A DNA stretch of 64,000 nt from Gemmatimonadaceae bacterium (GTDB lineage Bacteria; Gemmatimonadota; Gemmatimonadetes; Gemmatimonadales; Gemmatimonadaceae), in assembly GCA_030835125.1 (NCBI GenBank), contig JAUQWM010000037.1, positions 124,001-188,000 of the forward strand, given 5' to 3'. A model generated the notes under the pieces. The model did no database searches. It saw only the letters and a list, made by a program, of their open reading frames with translations, and was not told where the DNA came from. The position numbers were made by a program, and so were the translations under genes. Below, piece by piece: positions 25,247 to 32,691 of this stretch (position 1 is its first letter; each line of letters begins with the position of its first letter).

Positions 25247-25888
25247 TTACGGCTTGATGGTCACGTACCGTTCGAGCCGCGCGACTTCCTTCTCGTTCCA
25301 GTACTTCCCCATCTCGCGGCGGAACTGCTCGATGTTGGCATAGGGCCGGTATTCCTTGAACTCACGAAGCACGCGAGGACCGGCACCCGGAATGGAGAGG
25401 ATCGCCGAGTCCGGCGCCGTGTTCAACTCGATCGGGATGAACGTGTACTGCTCGAGGTGCGCTACCTCCTGCTCGTTCACGTACTTGCCGATCTCGCGCC
25501 GGAATTGCGCGTACCCGCCGGTGTAGGGCTTGTACTCGTCGAACTCGCGGGCCATCCGAGGTCCGGCGCGCGGGATGAGCAGGATCTCGGCGCGTGGCGC
25601 GAGGTTCAGGTTCACGTGGATGAACATCTTCAGGTAGGACTCGCCAAGCTGCTGTGGCGTGAGTCCCTGCGTCAGGAGCCAGGTGTTGAGCTCCACGATG
25701 TTCATGAACGGGCGCTTCGCCATGAGTTCCTTGACGATGGCCGCGGTCATGTGCGGCACGGCCAGGAGCTCCACCTCTTTCGCGACATTGGGATCGACCA
25801 GGCCCATCTGGCGGCCGAGCTGCGCCGAACCGGCCGATGGGGCGAGCAACGCCGCGGACAGGGCGATCAGGAAAGTCGTACGCTTCAT
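25247..25888 (-). CDS. Exported helix-hairpin-helix protein with internal duplication (ComEA-like)
   Basis: 213 residues from ATG 25888, with AGGAG upstream (25896-25901, minus strand) and a signal peptide (MKRTTFLIALSAALLAPSAG). The C-terminal 120 residues are two near-identical repeats: LNLAPRAEILLIPRAGPRMAREFDEY...FRREIGKYVNEQEVAHLEQY and LNTAPDSAILSIPGAGPRVLREFKEY...FRREMGKYWNEKEVARLERY. Each has a helix-hairpin-helix motif (IPGAGPR) as in ComEA-type DNA receptors; a weaker copy (VPHMTAAIVKELM) lies before them. Periplasmic DNA or protein binding is possible. It is four bases downstream of a membrane-protein gene. Confidence 0.8.
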   Translation of the reverse strand: MKRTTFLIALSAALLAPSAGSAQLGRQMGLVDPNVAKEVELLAVPHMTAAIVKELMAKRPFMNIVELNTWLLTQGLTPQQLGESYLKMFIHVNLNLAPRAEILLIPRAGPRMAREFDEYKPYTGGYAQFRREIGKYVNEQEVAHLEQYTFIPIELNTAPDSAILSIPGAGPRVLREFKEYRPYANIEQFRREMGKYWNEKEVARLERYVTIKP

Positions 25889-25892
25889 CAGG

Positions 25893-26432
25893 TCACTCCT
25901 CGATGGGTTGGGATTTCGTGGTCGGCGTGAAGGCCGGGTGGCGGAAGGTCCACGCCAGGCCCACAAGCCCGATCTGCACCATGGCACCGGGCGCCAGGGC
26001 GGGAGTGGCTCCCATCATGGCGTCCTTGAACAGCTTGAATCCGCTGAGGTCCGGATACATCTCCAGCTCGAACTCGACATTGCCCTTGTAGTGCAACAGG
26101 AGGCCGATCGCCCCACTGACCACGCACAAGACCATCACCGTCCGCAGAACATTAAGGCTCTTCGGCCCACGTTCCAGCGCATACCCGGCGAGGGCGAGCA
26201 GCGCGGCGCCGAGGAGCCCGATCGGCGCCCACTGCCAGGCATCCTCGAAGTGCTCGAGAAGCAGGAGTTCCGCCAGCGTACCGACGAGGCTCACCAGGAG
26301 GGTGAAGAGGAGGAGTTGACGGAGGGTTGAAGGCAGGGGAGGGTCCAGGGTCGAGGGTCGAGGGTCGAGTGAAACGTACCGAGCGCGACGGGGTATCGCC
26401 GCCCCGGCAGCGAACCCTGCGCTTCCTCGCAT
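25893..26432 (-). CDS. Four-helix integral membrane protein, unknown function
   Basis: 179 residues if ATG 26432 is used. Four hydrophobic segments are clear: LLLFTLLVSLVGTLAELLLL, WAPIGLLGAALLALAGYAL, VLRTVMVLCVVSGAIGLLL and GAMVQIGLVGLAWTF. The first ~35 residues are proline/arginine-rich and are encoded partly by a GGGTCGA heptamer repeat, so the true start may be further in, for example near the GTG before SLVGTLAE. The stop is four bases before the HhH gene, so they form an operon. No family recognised. Confidence 0.68.
   Translation of the reverse strand: MRGSAGFAAGAAIPRRARYVSLDPRPSTLDPPLPSTLRQLLLFTLLVSLVGTLAELLLLEHFEDAWQWAPIGLLGAALLALAGYALERGPKSLNVLRTVMVLCVVSGAIGLLLHYKGNVEFELEMYPDLSGFKLFKDAMMGATPALAPGAMVQIGLVGLAWTFRHPAFTPTTKSQPIEE
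26341..26368. repeat. Heptamer tandem repeat GGGTCGA
   Basis: Four units: GGGTCCA then three exact GGGTCGA. They lie at the 5' end of the minus-strand membrane protein frame and could be translated as Pro-Ser-Thr-Leu-Asp repeats or lie in its leader. Same unit length as the GGCATCA and GGCCACG arrays elsewhere in the window. Confidence 0.75.
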
Positions 26433-26440
26433 CCAGGTCC

Positions 26441-26767
26441 ATGACCGTACCTGCTCGTCTTTCGCGCGCGTTCGTTGTTCGGGGCGTCGTCCTCTGGCTG
26501 GTCGCGCGCCTGGCCGTGATGGCGATGTACCTGGCCATCGCGGTGACCGCCGGGGGGCCGATCGCGACGACAGGCCTGGACGTTCGGGGTCCCATGGTAC
26601 CGCCCTGGGTCCTCGTTGTCACAGGCACCCTGTTGTTCGTCGACCTCCATCGCCGCAAGGAACTGGTCCTCTTCCACAACCTCGGGGTGCCAACCGGGAC
26701 GGCGGTCGCGCTGGGATTCCTGCCCGCCGTCCTGCTGGAAGTGGTGCTCGTGACCATCCTTCCCTGA
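26441..26767 (+). CDS. Small three-helix membrane protein, paralogue A, next to an ABC ATPase
   Basis: 108 residues from ATG 26441. Three hydrophobic segments (VVLWLVARLAVMAMYLAIAV, WVLVVTGTLLFVDL, AVALGFLPAVLLEVVLVTIL) with the motif VDLHRRKELVLFHNLGVPTG between helices 2 and 3. The same motif occurs in the next gene, so they are tandem paralogues. Basic and polar residues in the motif suggest a cytoplasmic loop that could contact the ABC ATPase encoded after the second copy. I do not recognise the family. Confidence 0.7.
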   Translation: MTVPARLSRAFVVRGVVLWLVARLAVMAMYLAIAVTAGGPIATTGLDVRGPMVPPWVLVVTGTLLFVDLHRRKELVLFHNLGVPTGTAVALGFLPAVLLEVVLVTILP

Positions 26768-26873
26768 GACCGACCCTGGAGGTCCGGAGTCTGCGGTTGG
26801 AAATGGCGCGGAACCAATGCATTGGGTGGGGTGGAACCGGACGAGGCCGGCTGAGTACGAAGCGCCCGTGCCG

Positions 26874-27170
26874 ATGCCACCGCGGTTGCGGCGAACCCTC
26901 CTTCAGCGCGGTCTCACCCTCTGGATCCTTGCCCGAGTGATCGCGATGGGAATGGTCGCGGTGGCCTCATCGGGTTCCGGTCGCGCATCAACGCTGCTGG
27001 TGCCGCTGTGGAGCATGACGATGTGCTGCGCGTTGTTGCTCGTCGATTTCCATCGACGCAAGGAACTCGTGTTGCTCCATAACCTCGGCGTCACGACCGG
27101 ACGCGCCCTGTCGATCGGTGTGCTCCCGTCGCTGGTCCTCGAGACACTGCTCTTCGTGGCGTTCGCGTGA
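26874..27170 (+). CDS. Small three-helix membrane protein, paralogue B
   Basis: 98 residues from ATG 26874 (a longer frame from 26817 has no signal or conservation with paralogue A). It repeats the layout of the gene before it: LTLWILARVIAMGMVAVAS, STLLVPLWSMTMCCALLLV, then VDFHRRKELVLLHNLGVTTG and a last helix SIGVLPSLVLETLLFVAFA. Its stop overlaps the GTG start of the ABC ATPase (GTGA), giving tight coupling. Likely membrane part of that ABC system. Confidence 0.7.
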   Translation: MPPRLRRTLLQRGLTLWILARVIAMGMVAVASSGSGRASTLLVPLWSMTMCCALLLVDFHRRKELVLLHNLGVTTGRALSIGVLPSLVLETLLFVAFA

Positions 27171-27874
27171 ACGAGGTGCTCGTCGCCGACTGTGTCGGCA
27201 AGAAGTATGGCGAGCGCTGGGTCATTCACTCGGCCAGCCTGCGGGCGACGGCTGGGCAACTGCGAGCGCTGCTCGGCCGGAACGGGGCGGGGAAGTCGAC
27301 CCTCCTCAAGATCGGCGCGGGCGTGGTGGAGCCCGACACGGGCAACGTCCGCTTCAACGGAAAGACTGCCGAACGGATGCGACTCTCGAACATGTCGCTG
27401 GGGGGACTCTGCTACGTCCCCGATCACGACTTCCTGTCCAACGCGTTCACGGTGCGGGAACACCTGGGCTTCGCCGCCACCCTCAATCCCGGACTCTCCG
27501 TCGACGCCGTTGCGGGCCAACTCGGCCTCGACACGCTCCTCGGCGCGCGGCCGCACGAACTGTCGAGCGGGGAGCGTCGCCGTGCCGAGATTGCGTTTGC
27601 CTGTGCCAGGCGCCCGACCTGCCTGCTGGTGGACGAGCCGCTGCGCAACCTGGCGCCGATCGACGCCGAGGCTCTCCTCTCCGTCCTGCGCGCACTGGCG
27701 GAGGGTGGGTGCGCGGTGGTGGTGACGGGTCACGAAGTGCCTGCGCTGCTCGCCGCGGTGCATCACGTGACCTGGTGCACGGCGGGGACGACGTATGAAA
27801 TGGGCCCGCCGTTCATGGCGCGCACGGACGAGCGCTTCATGCGCGATTACCTCGGCACCGCCGCGTCCGCGTAA
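27167..27874 (+). CDS. ABC transporter ATP-binding protein
   Basis: 235 residues from GTG 27167. Walker A is GRNGAGKST (residues 37-45), the signature is LSSGERRR, Walker B CLLVDEP, and the switch histidine is in VVTGHEV. The D-loop region reads LRNLAPID, where SALD or similar is usual. No conventional permease is nearby; the only candidates are the two three-helix paralogues upstream, with which it is coupled. Substrate unknown. Confidence 0.9.
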   Translation: MNEVLVADCVGKKYGERWVIHSASLRATAGQLRALLGRNGAGKSTLLKIGAGVVEPDTGNVRFNGKTAERMRLSNMSLGGLCYVPDHDFLSNAFTVREHLGFAATLNPGLSVDAVAGQLGLDTLLGARPHELSSGERRRAEIAFACARRPTCLLVDEPLRNLAPIDAEALLSVLRALAEGGCAVVVTGHEVPALLAAVHHVTWCTAGTTYEMGPPFMARTDERFMRDYLGTAASA

Positions 27875-27890
27875 GGCGCCCTCGGTCTCG

Positions 27891-28184
27891 TCAGGGCGGG
27901 CGCGCGTCGATGAGGTCGTCGTATTCGTGATGGCGGCGCAGCCAGGCCGTCACGAACGGACACCGCACGACGACACGCGTGCCGGAGCGTCGCGCCTCGT
28001 CCATCGCGTGCCTGACGAGGAGGTCCGCCAGCCCCTCGCCGCGCAGCGACTCGGGCACCTCGGTGTGGACCAGCAAGATCTGCCCGTCCTTCCGCCGGTA
28101 CTCCAGGACCGCGACCTGGTCGCCGACGACGATGTCATAGCGACCGAGTTCCGGGCGATCGAAGACGACCGGGGACGGATCCAT
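27891..28184 (-). CDS. NATD1-like GNAT N-acetyltransferase
   Basis: 97 residues, the size of the small Gcn5-related family represented by YjdJ/NATD1. Recognisable parts are YRRKDGQILLVHTEVPESLRGEGLADLLVRHAMDEAR (acetyl-CoA loop RGEGLA) and the C-terminal VVVRCPFVTAWLRRHHEYDDL. It begins four bases after the stop of the pirin remnant and is probably cotranscribed with it. Confidence 0.88.
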   Translation of the reverse strand: MDPSPVVFDRPELGRYDIVVGDQVAVLEYRRKDGQILLVHTEVPESLRGEGLADLLVRHAMDEARRSGTRVVVRCPFVTAWLRRHHEYDDLIDARPP

Positions 28185-28188
28185 GCGC

Positions 28189-28494
28189 TCAGCTCATCGC
28201 GCCGGGCCGGGCGATCCGGGCGAGTTCCGGGGCTGCGAGGCGGCCGCCCTGGTACGACGCCACGTCGCCAAAGGGTCGTCGCGCCTCCCAGTCCTCTCGA
28301 AACTGTGCGATTTCCTGGAGGGCCCCGAAGCGATCGAGGAAGCACCAGGGTCCCACCATCCGCCGGTCCCGGATCGGCAACGCGCGCGTTACCGTGAGCG
28401 CGCCGAGGCTGACATCGCGGTTCGGGTATGCCTCGAGCGTGCCGTGGGTAGCGCCCAGCGCGGTGCACTCTTCGGCGGCGACAGAAACCGACAT
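28189..28494 (-). pseudogene. Pirin with in-frame internal deletion (N- and C-terminal ends joined)
   Basis: 101 residues from ATG 28494. Residues 1-47 match the start of pirins (LGALTVTRALPIRDRRMVGPWCFLDRFG) and the rest matches the end of pirins (EIAQFREDWEARRPFGDVASYQGGRLAAPEL). The roughly 200 residues between, holding both cupin cores and the His/His/Glu metal site, are absent while the frame stays open. A functional pirin is about 290-320 residues. I therefore read it as a remnant kept in frame, though a mini-protein cannot be excluded. The following GNAT gene often accompanies intact pirins. Confidence 0.72.
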
Positions 28495-28621
28495 GGGGAC
28501 TGGCAGCAGGAAACGGGAACAGGACCGGGGATCAAGATACGTTCGCGATGAGGGCAGGGGCATCTCCTCCCGCGTGGAGCGCGCGGTAGCTTAGGTTGGT
28601 TCCGGACGTCCACGGCGGGAG

Positions 28622-29893
28622 ATGCATGAGCCGACCAATCCGCACTTCGTGACATTCCGATCGCGTCCCACGCTGCAGGTGGCGCTGGCGCTGGTGATCG
28701 GGTTCCTCGCGGGCATCCTCCTGCGCGACACTCCGGTCCCGCGCCTGCTCGAGCCGGTCGGGACGTTGTGGATCAACGCGATCCGGATGCCGGTGCTCCC
28801 GCTGATCGTGACGATGCTCATCGCGTCGATCGCGGGCTCCCGGGATACGAGGCAGGTCGGGACGCTCGGCGCCCGGACGCTTGGCGTCATGCTCGCCCTG
28901 CTGTCGCTGTTCGCGCTCATCATGACGCCGCTGGCGAGCTTCCTGCTCGGCGACCTGACGTTCGACCCGGCCAGCACGGCGTCCCTGCGCGAGGCGGCGC
29001 GGTTCGATCCGGCGTTGCTGCAGGCGGTGTCGCTGCGGGAGTGGCTGCTCGGCCTGGTGCCGAACAACCCCATCCGGGCCGCCGCCGATGGCGCGTTGCT
29101 CCCGCTGGTGGTCTTCAGCCTGGCCTACGGGATGGCGCTCTCCCGCGTCCCGGACGCGCTGCGGGAGACCCACGTCCGGTTCTGCCAGGGCGTGGCCGAC
29201 GCGATGACCATGATCATCCGCTGGGTCGTGATCGTCGCGCCGCTCGGCGTGTTCGCGCTGTCGCTGTCGGTGGGCGCGCACCTGGGGGCGGCCGCGGCAG
29301 GCGCCATCATCATCTACCTCCTGGCGTGCGTCATCTGCCTGACGATCGCCATCGCGCTCCTCTACGGGATCACGGCGCGGGCCGGCGGAGTCCCGCTCCG
29401 CGTGCTGGCGCCGGCGCTCCTGCCGGCGCAGACGATTGCGTTCACCTCACGCTCGTCGCTGGCGGCGCTGCCGGTCCTCCTCACGGACGCACGGGCGAAG
29501 CTCGGGTTGCCGGAGTCGGTGGCGGGATTCGTCCTGCCGCTGTGCGCGTCGATCTTCAAGCTGAACTCGCCGATCACCTGGCCCCTGGGCGCGGTCCTGG
29601 TCTCGCAATTGTACGGGGTGGAGTTCGGGGGGACGAGCCTGGTCGTGTTCGCCATCGGCAGCGTGATCCTGTCGCTCACGGTGCCGGGGATCCCGAGCGG
29701 CGGGTTCTTCGTGCAGGCCCCGCTGTACCTGGCGGTCGGGCTGCCACCCGAGGGACTGGGGATCCTGATCGCCGTGGACTTCATCCCGGACCTGTTCAAG
29801 ACGCTGCTCAACCTGACGAGCTACGCCAGCACGGCCCTGCTGGTGTCGCGCGCCGAACGCGCCCGGACCGGCGCGCTGCCCCGGGCAGCCTGA
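28622..29893 (+). CDS. DAACS family dicarboxylate/amino acid:cation symporter
   Basis: 423 residues with eight hydrophobic spans. Family signatures visible are VPNNPIRAAADG, the serine-rich re-entrant loop (AFTSRSSLAALPVLL) and the final LFKTLLNLTSYASTALLVSR. Members couple Na+ or H+ to uptake of glutamate, aspartate or C4-dicarboxylates. The usual NMDGT motif is replaced by LNSPITWPLGA, so the substrate may differ. GGGAGA precedes the ATG at 28622. It heads a closely spaced run of four genes. Confidence 0.87.
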   Translation: MHEPTNPHFVTFRSRPTLQVALALVIGFLAGILLRDTPVPRLLEPVGTLWINAIRMPVLPLIVTMLIASIAGSRDTRQVGTLGARTLGVMLALLSLFALIMTPLASFLLGDLTFDPASTASLREAARFDPALLQAVSLREWLLGLVPNNPIRAAADGALLPLVVFSLAYGMALSRVPDALRETHVRFCQGVADAMTMIIRWVVIVAPLGVFALSLSVGAHLGAAAAGAIIIYLLACVICLTIAIALLYGITARAGGVPLRVLAPALLPAQTIAFTSRSSLAALPVLLTDARAKLGLPESVAGFVLPLCASIFKLNSPITWPLGAVLVSQLYGVEFGGTSLVVFAIGSVILSLTVPGIPSGGFFVQAPLYLAVGLPPEGLGILIAVDFIPDLFKTLLNLTSYASTALLVSRAERARTGALPRAA

Positions 29894-29899
29894 CGAGTC

Positions 29900-30862
29900 A
29901 TGGACAACATCTGCCATACGCTGGTGGGCGCCGCCCTGGCCGAGTCCGGACTGAAGCGCCGCACGGCCCTGGGCACGGCGACGCTGATGATCGCGGCGAA
30001 TTTCCCGGACATCGACGTCATCGCCGTGCCGCTCGGCCACAGCCTCGGCTTCCGCCGCGGGATGACCCATGGACTCCCGGCCCTGGTGATCCTGCCGTTC
30101 GTCCTCACGGGCCTCATGCTGCTGTGGCACCGGCTGCGCGGCCGCGGGGTGCCCGACCCGGCGCCGCGCGCGCTGCTGTTCCTCTCGGCGATCGGCATCC
30201 TCACGCACCCGATCCTCGACTGGATGAACACGTACGGCATGCGCTGGCTCATGCCCCTCGACCCGTCGTGGTCGTACGCCGACACGCTGTTCATCGTCGA
30301 CCCGTGGATCCTGCTCGCGCTCGGCTGGGGCGTGTGGTTGTCGCGACGCCGCCAGCGCCACGGCCTGCAGGTGTTCAGCATGCTGCCGGCGCGCGTCGCC
30401 ATCATCCTGGTCGTGCTCTACGTCGCCGCGATGGGGATCATCACGGTGCACGCGCGGACGGTGGCGGTCGCGTCGCTGCGCCAGCGGGGCATCACGCCGG
30501 ACGCGCTGGTGTTGGATCCCGTCTTTGCAGACGGCACGCGCCGGCGCGTGATCTACCGGTGGAACGACGCGTATCACGTGGCGTGGATGCGGGTGCTGCC
30601 CGTGGCGGCCATGGGCGAACCGACGGTGGCGATTCCGCTCAACCAGGGCCACCCGGCCGTCGCGCCTGCCGCGGCGACGGCCGCCGGGCGCGAGTACCTC
30701 TCGTGGTCGAGGCTCCCGTACTACGTCATCGAGGAAGCACCCGGGACGACCTGGGTGTCGATGGGCGATGCCCGCTACACCCTCAATGCCCGCAGCTCCT
30801 GGGCGGCCGTTCGTATCCCGGTCGCCCGTCCCGCCACCACGGCCCGGACCGGGCCGCCCTGA
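29900..30862 (+). CDS. YdjM/YbcI-like membrane-bound metal-dependent hydrolase
   Basis: 320 residues starting six bases after the symporter stop. The N-terminal membrane domain carries the family's metal-site residues: MDNICHTLVG, NFPDIDVIAVPLGH, RGMTHGLPAL and LTHPILDWMNTYG. Four or more membrane helices follow, then a soluble C-terminal part of about 110 residues. Family members (DUF457) are predicted hydrolases, one being LexA-regulated in E. coli. The biological substrate is not known. Confidence 0.85.
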   Translation: MDNICHTLVGAALAESGLKRRTALGTATLMIAANFPDIDVIAVPLGHSLGFRRGMTHGLPALVILPFVLTGLMLLWHRLRGRGVPDPAPRALLFLSAIGILTHPILDWMNTYGMRWLMPLDPSWSYADTLFIVDPWILLALGWGVWLSRRRQRHGLQVFSMLPARVAIILVVLYVAAMGIITVHARTVAVASLRQRGITPDALVLDPVFADGTRRRVIYRWNDAYHVAWMRVLPVAAMGEPTVAIPLNQGHPAVAPAAATAAGREYLSWSRLPYYVIEEAPGTTWVSMGDARYTLNARSSWAAVRIPVARPATTARTGPP

Positions 30863-30876
30863 CCGGAGAGTCCGCC

Positions 30877-32031
30877 ATGCGCCTCCTTGCCTTGACGTTA
30901 GGCTGCTGCCTGGCAGGCACGGCCACCGCCCAGTCGACCGGGCGGCCCCGGGCGCGTGACCTTGGCATCGTCCCCGGGGTGTTCCCGGCGGGGCCGCTCA
31001 ACGCGATCACCGACGTGGCCGGCGTGCGTGTGGGCCAGGTCACCATCGTGGAGGGCGACTCGGTGCGGACGGGCGTGACGGCGATCCTGCCCCACGACCG
31101 GAACCCGTTCTTCGAGCGCGTGCCGGCGGCCCTGCATGTCGGCAACGGATTCGGGAAGCTGTTAGGCGTGACGCAACTCACCGAACTGGGCGAGCTCGAA
31201 ACGCCGATCCTGCTCACGTGTACGTTGTGCGTCTGGCGGGCCGCGGACGCGATGGTCGACTGGATGCTCGGCCAGCCCGGGATGCAGTCCGTCCAGTCGA
31301 TCAATCCCGTGGTGGGCGAGACGAACGATGGCGCGCTGAACGCGATCCGTTCGCGGCCGGTTGGTGCCGGGCACGTCCGCCAGGCGCTGGAACGCGCGTC
31401 GTCAGGCGCGGTCGAGGAAGGTGCGGTCGGGGCCGGGACCGGCACGGTCGCGTTCGGCTTCAAGGGCGGGATCGGCACGTCGTCGCGCCTCCTTCCGGCG
31501 ACGCTGGGCGGGTACACGATCGGCGTGCTGGTGCAATCGAACTTCGGCGGCGTCCTGCAGGTGCTGGGGGCGCCGGTGGGGAAGGAGCTGGACCGGTATG
31601 CGTTCCGCAACACGAGGGACCATGATGGAGGCGATGGGTCGATCATGATGGTCGTGGCCACCGATGCGCCGCTGTCCGACCGCAACCTGCGGCGCCTGGC
31701 GGCGCGGGCCATCATGGGACTGGCGCGGACGGGGTCGTCGGCGTCGAACGGGAGCGGCGATTACGTGCTTGCGTTCTCGACGGCGGCCGGCGTCAGGCGG
31801 CGGGTGGCCCCCCCGGGAGCCCCGGCCGTGCCGCCGGGCCGGCAGGTGGAGGATCTCGGGAACGACGCGATGTCGGCGCTGTTCCAGGGCGTCGTGGAGG
31901 CGACGGAGGAAGCGGTCTACAACTCGCTGCTCAAGGCGACCACGGTCACCAGCCGCGGCCGCACGATCGAGGCGCTGCCGCTGGACCGGCTGCGCGAGAT
32001 CCTGGCGAAGTACCACGTGACGAATCGATGA
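30877..32031 (+). CDS. Secreted P1-family aminopeptidase (DmpA/BapA-like)
   Basis: 384 residues from ATG 30877 with GGAGAG upstream and a signal peptide (MRLLALTLGCCLAGTATAQ). It is an N-terminal-nucleophile hydrolase that cleaves itself before a serine: GGDGSIMMVVATDAPL places the nucleophile at Ser255, close to Ser250 of DmpA. Other family motifs are NAITDVAGVRVGQVT and GVVEATEEAVYNSL. Members release N-terminal D- or beta-amino acids from peptides. Located between a membrane hydrolase and a small outer-membrane protein, 14 and 8 bases apart. Confidence 0.92.
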   Translation: MRLLALTLGCCLAGTATAQSTGRPRARDLGIVPGVFPAGPLNAITDVAGVRVGQVTIVEGDSVRTGVTAILPHDRNPFFERVPAALHVGNGFGKLLGVTQLTELGELETPILLTCTLCVWRAADAMVDWMLGQPGMQSVQSINPVVGETNDGALNAIRSRPVGAGHVRQALERASSGAVEEGAVGAGTGTVAFGFKGGIGTSSRLLPATLGGYTIGVLVQSNFGGVLQVLGAPVGKELDRYAFRNTRDHDGGDGSIMMVVATDAPLSDRNLRRLAARAIMGLARTGSSASNGSGDYVLAFSTAAGVRRRVAPPGAPAVPPGRQVEDLGNDAMSALFQGVVEATEEAVYNSLLKATTVTSRGRTIEALPLDRLREILAKYHVTNR

Positions 32032-32039
32032 GGTGACTC

Positions 32040-32510
32040 ATGCAACGAATACGGGCCCTGGCACACGGGTTGTGCCTGACGAGTGCACTGGCGTTTGCGG
32101 CCAGCGAAGCGCAAGCGCAGACCGGGTTGAGCCTCTGGGCGGGGATCGGTGGGTCGGCCGAGGAGGGCGTGTCGACGTTCGCGAAGGACGCCAAGCAGCT
32201 CGGCGCGCAGTTGACGATCCCGCTCATCCCGCTCGGCGTGCGCGCCGAGGCGCTGATGCTGGGCAGCAAGATCGACGCCGACAACATCTCGTACAACGTG
32301 AACGCGGTGGCGGTGATCCAGCTGCCCCTGGTGCAGCCCTACGGCATCGTGGGCCGCGGCCGGTATGCGATCGCGCCGGACCTCAAGGACTCGGGCTGGA
32401 ACGCCGGGGCGGGCGTGCGGGTCGGGGTGGCGCGGTTAGGCGCGTTCGTCGAGATGCGACGGCACTATCCGTTGCACCGGACGATCACGACGATCGGGGT
32501 GACGTTCTAA
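32040..32510 (+). CDS. Small outer-membrane beta-barrel protein
   Basis: 156 residues from ATG 32040, with GAGGTG overlapping the previous stop as ribosome binding site. A signal peptide ends AAQSEAQAQ-like (ASEAQAQ). The mature part alternates in amphipathic strands (IPLGVRAEALMLGSK, GIVGRGRYAIAP, WNAGAGVRVGVARLGAFVEMR) and ends with the terminal aromatic ITTIGVTF expected of a BAM substrate. Too short for a porin with large pore; more like an eight-stranded barrel. Last gene of the symporter-hydrolase-peptidase run. Confidence 0.72.
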   Translation: MQRIRALAHGLCLTSALAFAASEAQAQTGLSLWAGIGGSAEEGVSTFAKDAKQLGAQLTIPLIPLGVRAEALMLGSKIDADNISYNVNAVAVIQLPLVQPYGIVGRGRYAIAPDLKDSGWNAGAGVRVGVARLGAFVEMRRHYPLHRTITTIGVTF

Positions 32511-32513
32511 CGA

Positions 32514-32541
32514 GGCATCAGGCATCAGGCATCAGGCATCA
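32514..32541 (+). repeat. GGCATCA heptamer array (left arm of long hairpin)
   Basis: Four exact GGCATCA units beginning three bases after the stop of the small outer-membrane gene. They are the inverted complement of the TGATGCC array at 32615-32670 and could pair with it over 28 bases. Confidence 0.9.
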
Positions 32542-32572
32542 GGAGTCGATAGGGTGAAGCGAAGGAGAATTC

Positions 32573-32604
32573 GAGGGCCTCGACGCGTCAGCGGCGAGGC
32601 CCTC
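32573..32604. terminator. Inner hairpin between the heptamer arms
   Basis: Perfect 10-bp stem GAGGGCCTCG / CGAGGCCCTC with a 12-base loop, lying between the two heptamer arrays in the gap of two convergent genes. It has no T-tract, so a bidirectional terminator is only a likely role. Confidence 0.5.
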
Positions 32605-32614
32605 AGTCCATCCC

Positions 32615-32670
32615 TGATGCCTGATGCCTGATGCCTGATGCCTGATGCCCGATGCCCGATGCCCGATGCC
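32615..32670 (-). repeat. TGATGCC/CGATGCC heptamer array (right arm of long hairpin)
   Basis: Five TGATGCC units then three CGATGCC units without interruption; one more TGATGCC lies out of phase at 32682-32688, four bases before the stop of the S9 peptidase gene. Inverted relative to the array at 32514-32541. Confidence 0.9.
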
Positions 32671-32691
32671 TGTCCCTCTCCTGATGCCGAC

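Noticed and set aside
32514-32688. Heptamer arrays as a CRISPR array
   Set aside because: Units are seven bases with no spacers, and the two arms are inverted; no cas genes are present.
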